7,228 nt of DNA from Candidatus Zixiibacteriota bacterium. Lineage in GTDB: Bacteria > Zixibacteria > MSB-5A5 > CAIYYT01. The stretch is from positions 1 through 7,228 of the forward strand of contig CAUJJY010000214.1 of NCBI GenBank assembly GCA_963205155.1. The letters are read 5' to 3'. Every line of letters starts with the position of its first letter. Position 1 is the stretch's first letter. The notes under the pieces were generated by a model. It saw nothing but the letters and a program-made list of their open reading frames with translations, ran no database searches and had not been told where the DNA came from. The translations under genes and the position numbers were made by a program. Positions 1-6,291 of this stretch are shown in pieces.

Positions 1-42
1 GATTTTTTGGCCGATTTAGGGACTATTTGGGGCGATGTTGGG

Positions 43-86
43 GAGGCTTTGGAGCCTCTATCCGACGGGAATCTATTGTTCCCATC
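43..86 (-). terminator. Tandem hairpins 3' of the exported-protein gene, possible terminator or 3' end element
   Basis: Two inverted repeats lie 18 to 61 bases after the stop codon of the minus-strand gene ending at 104. Read on the minus strand, the first pairs 86-79 with 71-64: 8 bp including one G-U pair, with a 7-base loop. The G-U pair becomes an A/C mismatch on the plus strand, so this hairpin folds better as minus-strand RNA. The second pairs GAGGCT (58-53) with AGCCTC (48-43), a perfect 6-bp stem with a 4-base loop. Neither is followed by a run of T on the minus strand, so this is not a classic intrinsic terminator. It could protect a 3' end, act as a weak terminator, or be chance. 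Confidence 0.3.
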
Positions 87-103
87 ATCCAACCAAAACG
101 TTG

Positions 104-904
104 TCACTCCAAGGACTTCGTGTACCCCGGCGGTATGACAAAAAGGCTGTCAGGCACAGTCAGGGTTTCCACCTTGAGCAATTCAATCGAGTCATTGCCG
201 CCGATTGTGACTTTGGGCATCAGCGAATCCGGGTCTGGCGCCGGTTCGATCGTACCGATACGCCGAACAAATACTCCGTCAATCTTCGCAAGATTGTCCA
301 GCACCGCATAGTCGCCGCTCGCAATTAACTCACTGATATTCATAATCGCCCGATACAGCGCGAAATCGACTTCAATCGCGGTGGTCGACCATACTTCCGA
401 AGTCTTGTGGACGATTATCATTCCGGTCTTGATCTCACTTAGAAGAAACTTTCGGCATAAGTATCCGCCGACTGTTGCTGTGTCCGAGGTCGACTCGATC
501 TGTGCGTTCGGTGTCTCCGTCAACTGTGACAATCCCGCCATCATATTCGCCTCAGTGGATACAGAAGTTGTGTCGGGATCGGAGGGAATGAATGAGGTCG
601 ATTCATAGATCTCGAACTTGGGGAAAAGGTGATAGGCAACGCTGGACTTACGGTCGAAGATGTAAATGGAACCATCCCCCTTCTCCATTCGGGCAGCGTC
701 CTGTCCGAGCCAAACCTTGGAGGTCTCGATCGCTGCCGGCTGAACCATTGAACCGATGGTGACTTTCGGTCGCGAGGTTTGGTAGGTTAGCCTTGTCGCG
801 GCGTCAAGTGATGAGACAACGAGAAAGAGTGAGACAGTTAGGGTCAGGCTTAATGGCAGAGTATTGCTGCGGGACAATTGCGATCCTTTTCTTGAGATCA
901 TCAT
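104..904 (-). CDS. Exported protein of unknown function, DUF4412-like
   Basis: The product is 266 residues from the ATG at 904. A basic start (SRKGSQLSR) and a hydrophobic stretch at residues 16-33 ending near SSLDAAT look like a Sec signal peptide. No cysteine follows the hydrophobic core, so it is probably a soluble periplasmic or secreted protein rather than a lipoprotein. The mature part is rich in beta-forming segments. The pattern is a KVWLGQDAARME segment (63-74), then IYIFDR (80-85), a central VGGYLCRKF (145-153) and a C-terminal IPPGYTK (257-263). This resembles DUF4412 and related outer-envelope proteins of unknown function; the match is from memory of the pattern and is tentative. 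The only cysteine is C150. The start is uncertain. No Shine-Dalgarno sequence precedes the ATG pair at 904/901, whereas TTG at 877 has AAGGA six bases upstream and would still leave a complete, shorter signal peptide. The gene stands alone on this strand and is divergent from the kinase gene. Confidence 0.75.
   Translation of the reverse strand: MMISRKGSQLSRSNTLPLSLTLTVSLFLVVSSLDAATRLTYQTSRPKVTIGSMVQPAAIETSKVWLGQDAARMEKGDGSIYIFDRKSSVAYHLFPKFEIYESTSFIPSDPDTTSVSTEANMMAGLSQLTETPNAQIESTSDTATVGGYLCRKFLLSEIKTGMIIVHKTSEVWSTTAIEVDFALYRAIMNISELIASGDYAVLDNLAKIDGVFVRRIGTIEPAPDPDSLMPKVTIGGNDSIELLKVETLTVPDSLFVIPPGYTKSLE
884..888 (-). promoter_or_regulatory. Candidate ribosome binding site for an alternative TTG start at 877
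   Basis: On the minus strand AAGGA is followed by six bases and then an in-frame TTG (877-875). That is good Shine-Dalgarno spacing, while the ATG codons at 904 and 901 have no such motif upstream. If used, the exported protein would begin at residue 10 of the longer model (LSRSNTLPLS, with the first residue read as Met) and keep its hydrophobic signal core. The motif may be chance, since it lies within codons AAA GGA. Confidence 0.35.
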
Positions 905-916
905 TACGTCAGTTGA

Positions 917-945
917 AATTTACCAAGATAAATAGGTGAACACAA
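917..945 (-). promoter_or_regulatory. Weak candidate promoter for the exported-protein gene
   Basis: On the minus strand TTGTGT (945-940) and TAAATT (922-917) are separated by 17 bases. They match the sigma-70 consensus at about 3 of 6 and 4 of 6 positions. Transcription would begin near 910, only about five bases before the ATG at 904 but over 30 bases before the TTG at 877, which would favour the later start. The hexamers are poor and promoter consensus in this lineage is unknown. Confidence 0.2.
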
Positions 946-1050
946 GTCACATTCCCACCCGACACAGTGCGATAGATCGGCACTTCATAATTGAGTTCCA
1001 ACTTCCCCTAACCCAGTTCAGAACCCAATACATGACAAAGTCGGCATTGT

Positions 1051-1086
1051 TTCCAGAACTATTCCCCTTGCAATATAGATTATAAC
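1051..1086 (+). promoter_or_regulatory. Weak candidate promoter for the kinase gene
   Basis: TTCCAG (1051-1056) and TATAGA (1074-1079) are spaced by 17 bases. An alternative -10, TATAAC (1081-1086), matches the consensus at 5 of 6 positions but lacks a matching -35 hexamer. Either would give an untranslated leader of roughly 70-80 bases before the ATG at 1165. Confidence 0.25.
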
Positions 1087-1154
1087 GGCCTATTTTGGTG
1101 AAGTCCAATTGCCGAAACTGAAAACTGAAAAACCGTCCCTCCGAAATCGAAGTT

Positions 1155-1159
1155 GGAGA
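1155..1159 (+). promoter_or_regulatory. Ribosome binding site that sets the kinase start at 1165
   Basis: GGAGA lies here, with GGAG (1155-1158) six bases before the ATG at 1165. An in-frame TTG at 1153 could extend the frame by four codons but would overlap this motif and has no Shine-Dalgarno of its own. The protein beginning MSLSSGQQIGPY also matches the usual start of this kinase family. Confidence 0.75.
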
Positions 1160-1164
1160 AATGC

Positions 1165-3828
1165 ATGAGTCTGTCATCCGGACAACAAATCGGGCCCTAC
1201 AAAGTTATCGAACGCGCCGGAGCCGGCGGAATGGGCGAGGTCTTCAAAGCCCACGACACGCGCCTTGACCGTACCGTCGCCATCAAGGTGCTTCCCGCGC
1301 TCTACGCCGACAACGCGGCATTGCGGTCGCGATTCGAACGAGAAGCCAAAGCCATCTCCAGCTTGAATCATCCGCATATTTGCACCCTGCACGACATCGG
1401 CCGCGAGAACGGGATTGATTATCTGGTGATGGAGTATCTCGAGGGCCAGACGCTCACCGACAAACTCAAGACCGGACCATTAAGTCAGGTTGATTTGCTG
1501 CGCTACGGCATCGAGATCGCAGATGCTTTGGAGCATGCACATCGGCAGGGACTGGTGCATCGCGATCTGAAGCCGCAGAATATTATCATTACCAAGAATG
1601 GCGCAAAGTTGCTCGATTTCGGTTTGGCAAAACTGCAGATCCATGACGGCATCGTCGAAGGCATGAGCGGTATCACCCGCACGACGCCTTTGACCGGCGA
1701 GGGCACGATCATCGGCACGATTCAATACATGTCGCCGGAGCAGCTTGAGGGAAAGGAAGTCGATTTCCGCAGCGATATCTTTGCATTCGGAGCAGTGCTA
1801 TATGAGATGGCTACGGGACAGCGGGCGTTTCAAGCTTCGAGTCAGGCGAGCCTGATTGCTTCGATACTGACAAAAGAGCCAAGGCCGTTGAGCGAACTGC
1901 AGGCGCTGACTCCACCGATGCTGGAGCGGGCAATCAAACAGTGCCTTGCCAAAGACCCCGATCATCGCTGGCAGTCTGCGGGCGACCTGAAGCGAACGTT
2001 GCAGTGGGTTAATGAAGGCGGCTCACAAGTCGGTTTACCTGCTCCGGTGGCCGCACATCGCAAACGGCAGTTGCAGCTCGGCTGGATTATCGCATCTGTG
2101 GCGACGCTGGCGCTGGCATTTCTTGCATTCGTGCATTTCACCCAGCCTAAGCCGGAGATTGTCACGACAAAGTTTTCGATTCCAGTACCGGAGAAAATGC
2201 TGGTTATCACATGGCCGCGGCTCTCTCCCGATGGGACGATGTTGGCATTTCTCGGGCGCGACTCGTCTTCGATATTGAGAATTTATGTGCGCCCGTTGAA
2301 TGCACTTGAGGCCAATCCGCTGCCCGGCACCGAGAATGCACAGAGACCATTTTGGTCGCCCGACAGCAAGTTTCTCGCTTTCTTTGCGGGCAACCAACTC
2401 AAGAAAATAGCAGCGCAAGGGGGACCCACGCAGTTGATTTGCGATGCCAATGGCGGCGCCGACGGTTCGTGGGGATCTGCTGGAGTTATCGTGTTTGACG
2501 GAGACTCCAATGATTCGATTCGAAAGGTGTCAGCAAGCGGCGGATCAGTTGCTGCCGCAACCACAATAATGCGCGCCAGGGGCGAGCAATATCATATGTG
2601 GCCGTGTTTCCTGCCCGACGGTGAACACTTCTTCTATCTGGCGTTTGGCGATTCGTTGTCGAGAACGAGGGGTGGTCAGGCTCTGCATGTCGCCGCGCTC
2701 GACGGCACCATGGATAAGGAAATCGGGCGAGTCTTCAGTCGTCTGGAAATAACTCCTGATGGTCAGCTCATTCACAGCCGCGATGGTGTCCTCTACACAA
2801 CAAAGTTTGACTTCGGCAAAATGGAGCTGGTGGGCGAAGCGATTCCGATAGCGGAAAATATATCTTCGCAAAATGAAATGTCCAACTTCAGCGTTTCCGA
2901 AAAAGGCCAACTGGTCTATCGCACCGGCGCCATGGGAACAGCGAATCGCCTGTTGACATGGTACGACCGAAACGGCAAGGAACTGGGCACGGAGGGCGAC
3001 TTAGCCGATTATGAAGATCTAGCGATCTCGCCGGATGGAAGCCGTTTGGCATTCGGCATGGGCGATGCCCGCAGTCAGAAATCGGACATCTGGATTCGCG
3101 ACTTAAGACGTGGCGTCTCGTCGCGCTTGACGTTTGAGGATGAAGACGAAATCTGGCCGATCTGGTCGCCGGATGGAACGCGGATACTCTATGCGCAAAA
3201 CGGCAGCGGTGTTTACGCCGTTTTCGAACAACAAGCCAATGGCGTCGGTGTGCCGCGGTCAGTTTATGCTGCAAGTGGGAAAAACTGTGGCCCGTCATGT
3301 TGGGGAGCTGACGGAGAAACGATTATTATGTCGGTAGTGGATCAGGCCTTCGATGTCATAACTGTCAAGTACTCTGACTCGACTAAAATAACCGCGCTGG
3401 TTAAGACTCCGGCCGTGGAGCAGACCGGCGTTTTGTCACCTAACGGCCGATACCTGGCTTACTCAAGCACCGAAACCGGTCAGCGGGAAGTTTTCGTCCG
3501 CGACTTAAGCCCTGCGGGCGGCAAGTGGCAAATATCCGCCGATAACGGTTGGGATGCGAAATGGCGCGCCGACGGCAAGGAACTCATCTACTCCACACGA
3601 AGTTTCGATTTCAAGGCAGTGGAAGTGAATACTTCCGGCGCTCATTTTGACGCAGGTCGGCCGGAAAAGCTGTTCAGACAAAGGATGGCGATTACCGGCA
3701 CGACACAATTTCGCTGGGATATGACGGCGGATGCGCAGAAGTTCATCTTGAATGTGCCGCAAACCGGCGAAGCTACCGGCGAGTTTGTAGTCGTGTTAAA
3801 TTGGGCCGAGGAATTGAACAAGCGTTAA
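1165..3828 (+). CDS. Transmembrane Ser/Thr protein kinase with C-terminal PD40/WD40-like propeller
   Basis: This 887-residue protein has three parts. Residues 11-280 form a Hanks-type (PknB-like) kinase. It has a glycine loop GAGGMG (19-24), ATP-binding K41, helix-C E60, catalytic HRDLKPQN (132-139, base D134), metal-binding DFG (151-153) and SPE (190-192) closing the activation loop. All key residues are present, so it should be active. The activation loop holds several threonines (for example T171, T173, T174, T177) that could be autophosphorylated. Residues about 305-325 form one membrane helix after a basic HRKRQ stretch, placing the kinase inside and the rest outside the cytoplasm. Residues about 335-880 carry repeated SPDG-type PD40/TolB-like motifs (around 353, 398, 622, 668, 758 and degenerate copies at 484, 530 and 802), expected to fold as beta-propellers. 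Such kinase-propeller proteins are common in Acidobacteriota and related phyla. Ligand and targets are unknown; signal sensing by the propeller is inferred. C708 and C712 form a CX3C in the outer domain. The gene is divergent from the exported-protein gene, and its stop overlaps that of the convergent flavoprotein gene. Confidence 0.95.
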   Translation: MSLSSGQQIGPYKVIERAGAGGMGEVFKAHDTRLDRTVAIKVLPALYADNAALRSRFEREAKAISSLNHPHICTLHDIGRENGIDYLVMEYLEGQTLTDKLKTGPLSQVDLLRYGIEIADALEHAHRQGLVHRDLKPQNIIITKNGAKLLDFGLAKLQIHDGIVEGMSGITRTTPLTGEGTIIGTIQYMSPEQLEGKEVDFRSDIFAFGAVLYEMATGQRAFQASSQASLIASILTKEPRPLSELQALTPPMLERAIKQCLAKDPDHRWQSAGDLKRTLQWVNEGGSQVGLPAPVAAHRKRQLQLGWIIASVATLALAFLAFVHFTQPKPEIVTTKFSIPVPEKMLVITWPRLSPDGTMLAFLGRDSSSILRIYVRPLNALEANPLPGTENAQRPFWSPDSKFLAFFAGNQLKKIAAQGGPTQLICDANGGADGSWGSAGVIVFDGDSNDSIRKVSASGGSVAAATTIMRARGEQYHMWPCFLPDGEHFFYLAFGDSLSRTRGGQALHVAALDGTMDKEIGRVFSRLEITPDGQLIHSRDGVLYTTKFDFGKMELVGEAIPIAENISSQNEMSNFSVSEKGQLVYRTGAMGTANRLLTWYDRNGKELGTEGDLADYEDLAISPDGSRLAFGMGDARSQKSDIWIRDLRRGVSSRLTFEDEDEIWPIWSPDGTRILYAQNGSGVYAVFEQQANGVGVPRSVYAASGKNCGPSCWGADGETIIMSVVDQAFDVITVKYSDSTKITALVKTPAVEQTGVLSPNGRYLAYSSTETGQREVFVRDLSPAGGKWQISADNGWDAKWRADGKELIYSTRSFDFKAVEVNTSGAHFDAGRPEKLFRQRMAITGTTQFRWDMTADAQKFILNVPQTGEATGEFVVVLNWAEELNKR
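3825..3828. other. Overlapping convergent stop codons (TTAA)
   Basis: The kinase ends with TAA at 3826-3828 and the opposing flavoprotein gene ends with TAA read from 3827 to 3825. The two genes therefore share bases, and there is no intergenic space. No T-tract hairpin was found in either reading direction near here, so each transcript probably runs into the other gene as antisense RNA. Confidence 0.9.
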
Positions 3829-4427
3829 AGCTGCGAAGTGAGTTCGTTTGCGCATTGCGCGCCAAGGGTGAAGGACTCTTCCAGTTTCGCTTTGTCGCGT
3901 TTGACCGAGCCGAGTCTGTCTTCGCTGTGTGAGTACGTCACTTTCCCCGTTTTCGTGATGCCGCACCAGATGAAGAACCCGCCGATGACACGCTCGGCAG
4001 CATCATATTTCTCTCTTTCGCCACCTACCAGAATGTAGGCTCCCTTGCTGCTCAAGATACCCTGGTTGTCAAAGACAGCTTTGCCGTTTTCGAACTTCGG
4101 CGGACGGAAGCAGTTACAGCGATCGATGAACAGTTTCATCTGCGAAGACACCGTGTCGAAGTGAATCGGCGAGGCCAGCAAAACAAAGTCAGCTTCGCGA
4201 AGATGCTCGAGATATGGGTAGAGATCGTCTTTGTAGATGCACAATAGTGGACGGGGATCGACGCCGCACGACTGACAAGGGATAATGTCGAGATCGTTGA
4301 GGCGCACATTGGTAACTTCAACATCGGCAATCACCGAGCGAAATCCCAACTCGAATTGTTCGGCGAGAATTTCAATCGAGCTGCCGTGGCGCGGCGAGCC
4401 GTTAACGATTAGCAGCTTCTTCTTCAT
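3825..4427 (-). CDS. Flavodoxin-fold NAD(P)H-dependent oxidoreductase-like protein
   Basis: The product is 200 residues and cytoplasmic. The N-terminus MKKKLLIVNGSPRHGSS (1-17) is a beta strand followed by the GSPR phosphate-binding loop of the NADPH-dependent FMN reductase/iron-sulfur flavoprotein family, so it should bind FMN. A cysteine cluster PCQSCG (50-55) with C63 follows, then YKDDLYPYL (65-73). LLASPIHFDTVSSQMKLFIDR (83-103) is the typical second flavin-binding segment, and ILVGGE (132-137) the strand after it. Family members with a 4Fe-4S cluster usually show C-X2-C-X2-C-X4-7-C. Here the third position is D57, leaving only C51, C54 and C63, so a normal cluster is doubtful. Electron donor and acceptor cannot be read from sequence. 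The ATG at 4427 lies inside the end of the ABC-F gene (26-base overlap) and has no Shine-Dalgarno at normal distance; the nearest GGAG is about 16 bases away, so translational coupling is likely. It is the last gene of the minus-strand operon. Confidence 0.88.
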   Translation of the reverse strand: MKKKLLIVNGSPRHGSSIEILAEQFELGFRSVIADVEVTNVRLNDLDIIPCQSCGVDPRPLLCIYKDDLYPYLEHLREADFVLLASPIHFDTVSSQMKLFIDRCNCFRPPKFENGKAVFDNQGILSSKGAYILVGGEREKYDAAERVIGGFFIWCGITKTGKVTYSHSEDRLGSVKRDKAKLEESFTLGAQCANELTSQL

Positions 4428-6291
4428 CGACTAATTGATAATACTCCCACATGGCGTTATCAAGCAACTCCTGCACACGCTGTTGTTCTTTTGCTAATTC
4501 TCCTAACTTTAACCAATCAGCGCCGTGCTTTTCGTCTAGTTGTTCGGTCTTGAGTCGGTCGATCGCGGCCTCGTGAGTGGCAATCGTTTCCTCGAGTTCC
4601 TTGATCCGGCGTTTGCGAGCGGTGGCCAAATTCTTGAGCCGGCGCTCTTCTTTATACGAATCGCGCTTTTGCAGTCGCTCGCCGGCATAGCCGCCATCGG
4701 ACTGTGACTTCTTTCGTTCCACATACTCCGAGTACTTTCCGCGCCAGTCGATGATTTTTGCATTTTCCAGAGAAAGCACGCGCGTCGCCACTGAATCGAG
4801 AAAGAAGCGGTCGTGGCTGATGAAGAGTATTGTACCGTCGAATTCGCGGAGAGCTTCCTCGAGGACTTCGCGAGAGCCGATATCGAGATGGTTGGTCGGT
4901 TCATCGAGAATTAAAAAGTTTGCGGGCAATGCGAGTAACCACGCCAACGCGAGCTTCTTCTTCTCGCCGCCCGAGAGCATCTTTACTTGCTTGAATACAT
5001 CCTCTCCGAAAAACAGAAAGCGCGCAAGGTGACTGCGAAGTTTAAATGCATCCCACTGCGGCTGGAGATTCCAGACAGTGTCAAGTACGGTCTCTTCCGG
5101 ATTGAGCATCGCCAATTCCTGGTCGAAATACTCCATATCGACATTTTTGCCCAATTCGATGCTGCCGTCCTGAACATCCAAGTCGCCTATGATGGCTTTC
5201 ACCAACGTAGATTTCCCCGTGCCGTTGCGCCCAATTAGAGCAACCCGGTCGCCGCGCTCGATTTCAAACTCGACATCGGAGAACAAGACTCGTTCGCCAT
5301 AGGCGAAGGCGAGGTCTTCAATCTTGAGAATCGACAAGTATGCTCGGCGCGAGGCCGACATCTTGATGATCGCTTTCTTGGCATCGTGTGTTGGCGCTTG
5401 AATTCTCTCGACCTTAGCGAGCGACTTGCGCCGCGACTGCGCCTGCTTGGTTTTTTGTCCGGCGATGTTGTGGACAATGAAATCTTCGATGCGTGCGATT
5501 TCTTCCTGCTGATGTAGGTATTTCTTGAGAAGCAGACGGCGTCTTTCGGTGCGTTCGATACAGTAAGCCGAGAAATTGCCGTGATATAGCTCTAACTTCC
5601 CTTGTTCAAGCTCAACGATCTTATTCACAACGTGGTCCAAAAAAACGCGGTCGTGGGATACAACGATCAATGCGCCATCAAAGGCTTGCAGGTAGTTTTC
5701 AAGCCAGATGGTCGATTCGATATCGAGGTGGTTGGTCGGTTCGTCGAGAAGCAGCAAGTCCGGCGAGTGCAGCAGCACTTTTGCTAATGATGCACGGTTG
5801 CGCTCGCCGCCGGAGAAACTCGAGATGGGTCGATGGAAATCATCTTCGCTGAACCCGAGACCAATCAGCGTGTTTTTGATCGTGGTATCGAGATTATAAC
5901 CGCCGCGTACTTCCCACTGGTGCTGGAGTTCACCGTACTTTTCCAAATCCGCGGCAGTACCATGCGCAATGATAGTTTCCATCTCTTCCATCGCGCTCTT
6001 GATTGCAAGGAGTTCAGAGTATGATTCAAGCATGGCAAGAAAGAGCGGGTAGTCCGATTCGATTTCGTCCTCCTGCGAGACGTACCCAACCTTGATCTGA
6101 CTATGAAGCATGATAGTGCCGGAGTCGGGCAGAACACGACCCAGAGCAATTTTGATGATGGTGGTTTTGCCGGTGCCGTTGGGACCGACCAATCCATACT
6201 TTTCACCTTTGACAACCTGTAGATCTACACCCCTTAAAAGATGGTCGTCGTTATATTTCTTCTGAATCCCTGCCAGCTGTAGATAGATCAA
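4402..6291 (-). CDS. ABC-F family ATPase, YdiF/Uup-like
   Basis: This 629-residue soluble protein has two ABC ATPase domains in one chain and no membrane segment, as in ABC-F proteins, which act on ribosomes rather than as transporters. Domain 1 has Walker A GPNGTGKT (36-43), signature SFSGGER (158-164), Walker B LLLLDEP (179-185) running into TNHLD, and switch SHD (212-214). A charged helical linker (about 240-320, including QKTKQAQSRRKSLAK) is the P-site tRNA-interaction arm region. Domain 2 has GRNGTGKS (354-361), LSGGEKKK (439-446), LILDEPTNHLD (460-470) and SHD (492-494). Both catalytic glutamates (E184, E464) are present. Residues about 545-629 are a lysine- and glutamate-rich coiled coil matching the C-terminal domain of Uup and YdiF types. 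The linker is not unusually long, which argues against, but does not exclude, an antibiotic-resistance type. The start is TTG at 6291, overlapping the TGA of the upstream gene (TTGA) and preceded by a GGGGAGGT ribosome binding site. Its end overlaps the flavoprotein gene by 26 bases. Exact subfamily is uncertain. Confidence 0.95.
   Translation of the reverse strand: MIYLQLAGIQKKYNDDHLLRGVDLQVVKGEKYGLVGPNGTGKTTIIKIALGRVLPDSGTIMLHSQIKVGYVSQEDEIESDYPLFLAMLESYSELLAIKSAMEEMETIIAHGTAADLEKYGELQHQWEVRGGYNLDTTIKNTLIGLGFSEDDFHRPISSFSGGERNRASLAKVLLHSPDLLLLDEPTNHLDIESTIWLENYLQAFDGALIVVSHDRVFLDHVVNKIVELEQGKLELYHGNFSAYCIERTERRRLLLKKYLHQQEEIARIEDFIVHNIAGQKTKQAQSRRKSLAKVERIQAPTHDAKKAIIKMSASRRAYLSILKIEDLAFAYGERVLFSDVEFEIERGDRVALIGRNGTGKSTLVKAIIGDLDVQDGSIELGKNVDMEYFDQELAMLNPEETVLDTVWNLQPQWDAFKLRSHLARFLFFGEDVFKQVKMLSGGEKKKLALAWLLALPANFLILDEPTNHLDIGSREVLEEALREFDGTILFISHDRFFLDSVATRVLSLENAKIIDWRGKYSEYVERKKSQSDGGYAGERLQKRDSYKEERRLKNLATARKRRIKELEETIATHEAAIDRLKTEQLDEKHGADWLKLGELAKEQQRVQELLDNAMWEYYQLVDEEEAANR

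Larger units (their letters stand above)
905..1164. promoter_or_regulatory. Divergent intergenic region with promoters for the exported protein and the kinase
   Basis: These 260 bases separate two divergent genes and must carry a promoter in each direction. The stretch is more AT-rich than the flanking coding sequence. No convincing ORF was found: a 76-codon minus-strand frame here overlaps the kinase start and resembles nothing known. Only weak promoter candidates are visible, and they are listed separately. A GTGA-N7-TCAC inverted repeat (936-939/947-950) and short AAACTG repeats near 1115-1130 are the only other structure noticed. No riboswitch or tRNA fold was recognised. Confidence 0.5.

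Noticed and set aside
27..328. Plus-strand frames opposite the exported-protein gene
   Set aside because: They lie antisense to a gene with clear signal peptide and domain pattern, and their residue composition is not protein-like.
936..950. GTGA-N7-TCAC inverted repeat resembling a CRP-type operator
   Set aside because: The half-sites are only four bases, the spacer is seven rather than six, and no regulator gene is nearby. Such a match is expected by chance.
947..1177. Minus-strand 76-codon frame in the divergent intergenic region
   Set aside because: It covers the kinase ribosome binding site and start, has no recognisable motif, and has an unusual residue mix. It is probably chance.
2888..3298. 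Long minus-strand frame opposite the kinase propeller (136 codons)
   Set aside because: It is rich in Arg, His, Pro and Cys, as expected for an antisense shadow, and has no recognisable motif or ribosome binding site.
3764..3783. Short direct repeat ACCGGCGA-AGCT-ACCGGCGA near the kinase 3' end
   Set aside because: It encodes TGEATGE within the kinase and is too short to be more than a coding coincidence.
4878..5750. A near-identical 33-base repeat at 4878-4910 and 5718-5750 (two mismatches)
   Set aside because: Both copies encode the conserved Walker B DEPTNHLDI segment of the two ATPase domains. It is explained by domain duplication and constraint, not a mobile or regulatory repeat.
4402..6291. 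ABC-F protein as an antibiotic-resistance determinant
   Set aside because: The linker looks ordinary in length and the C-terminal coiled coil matches housekeeping Uup/YdiF types. No other resistance or mobile gene is near.
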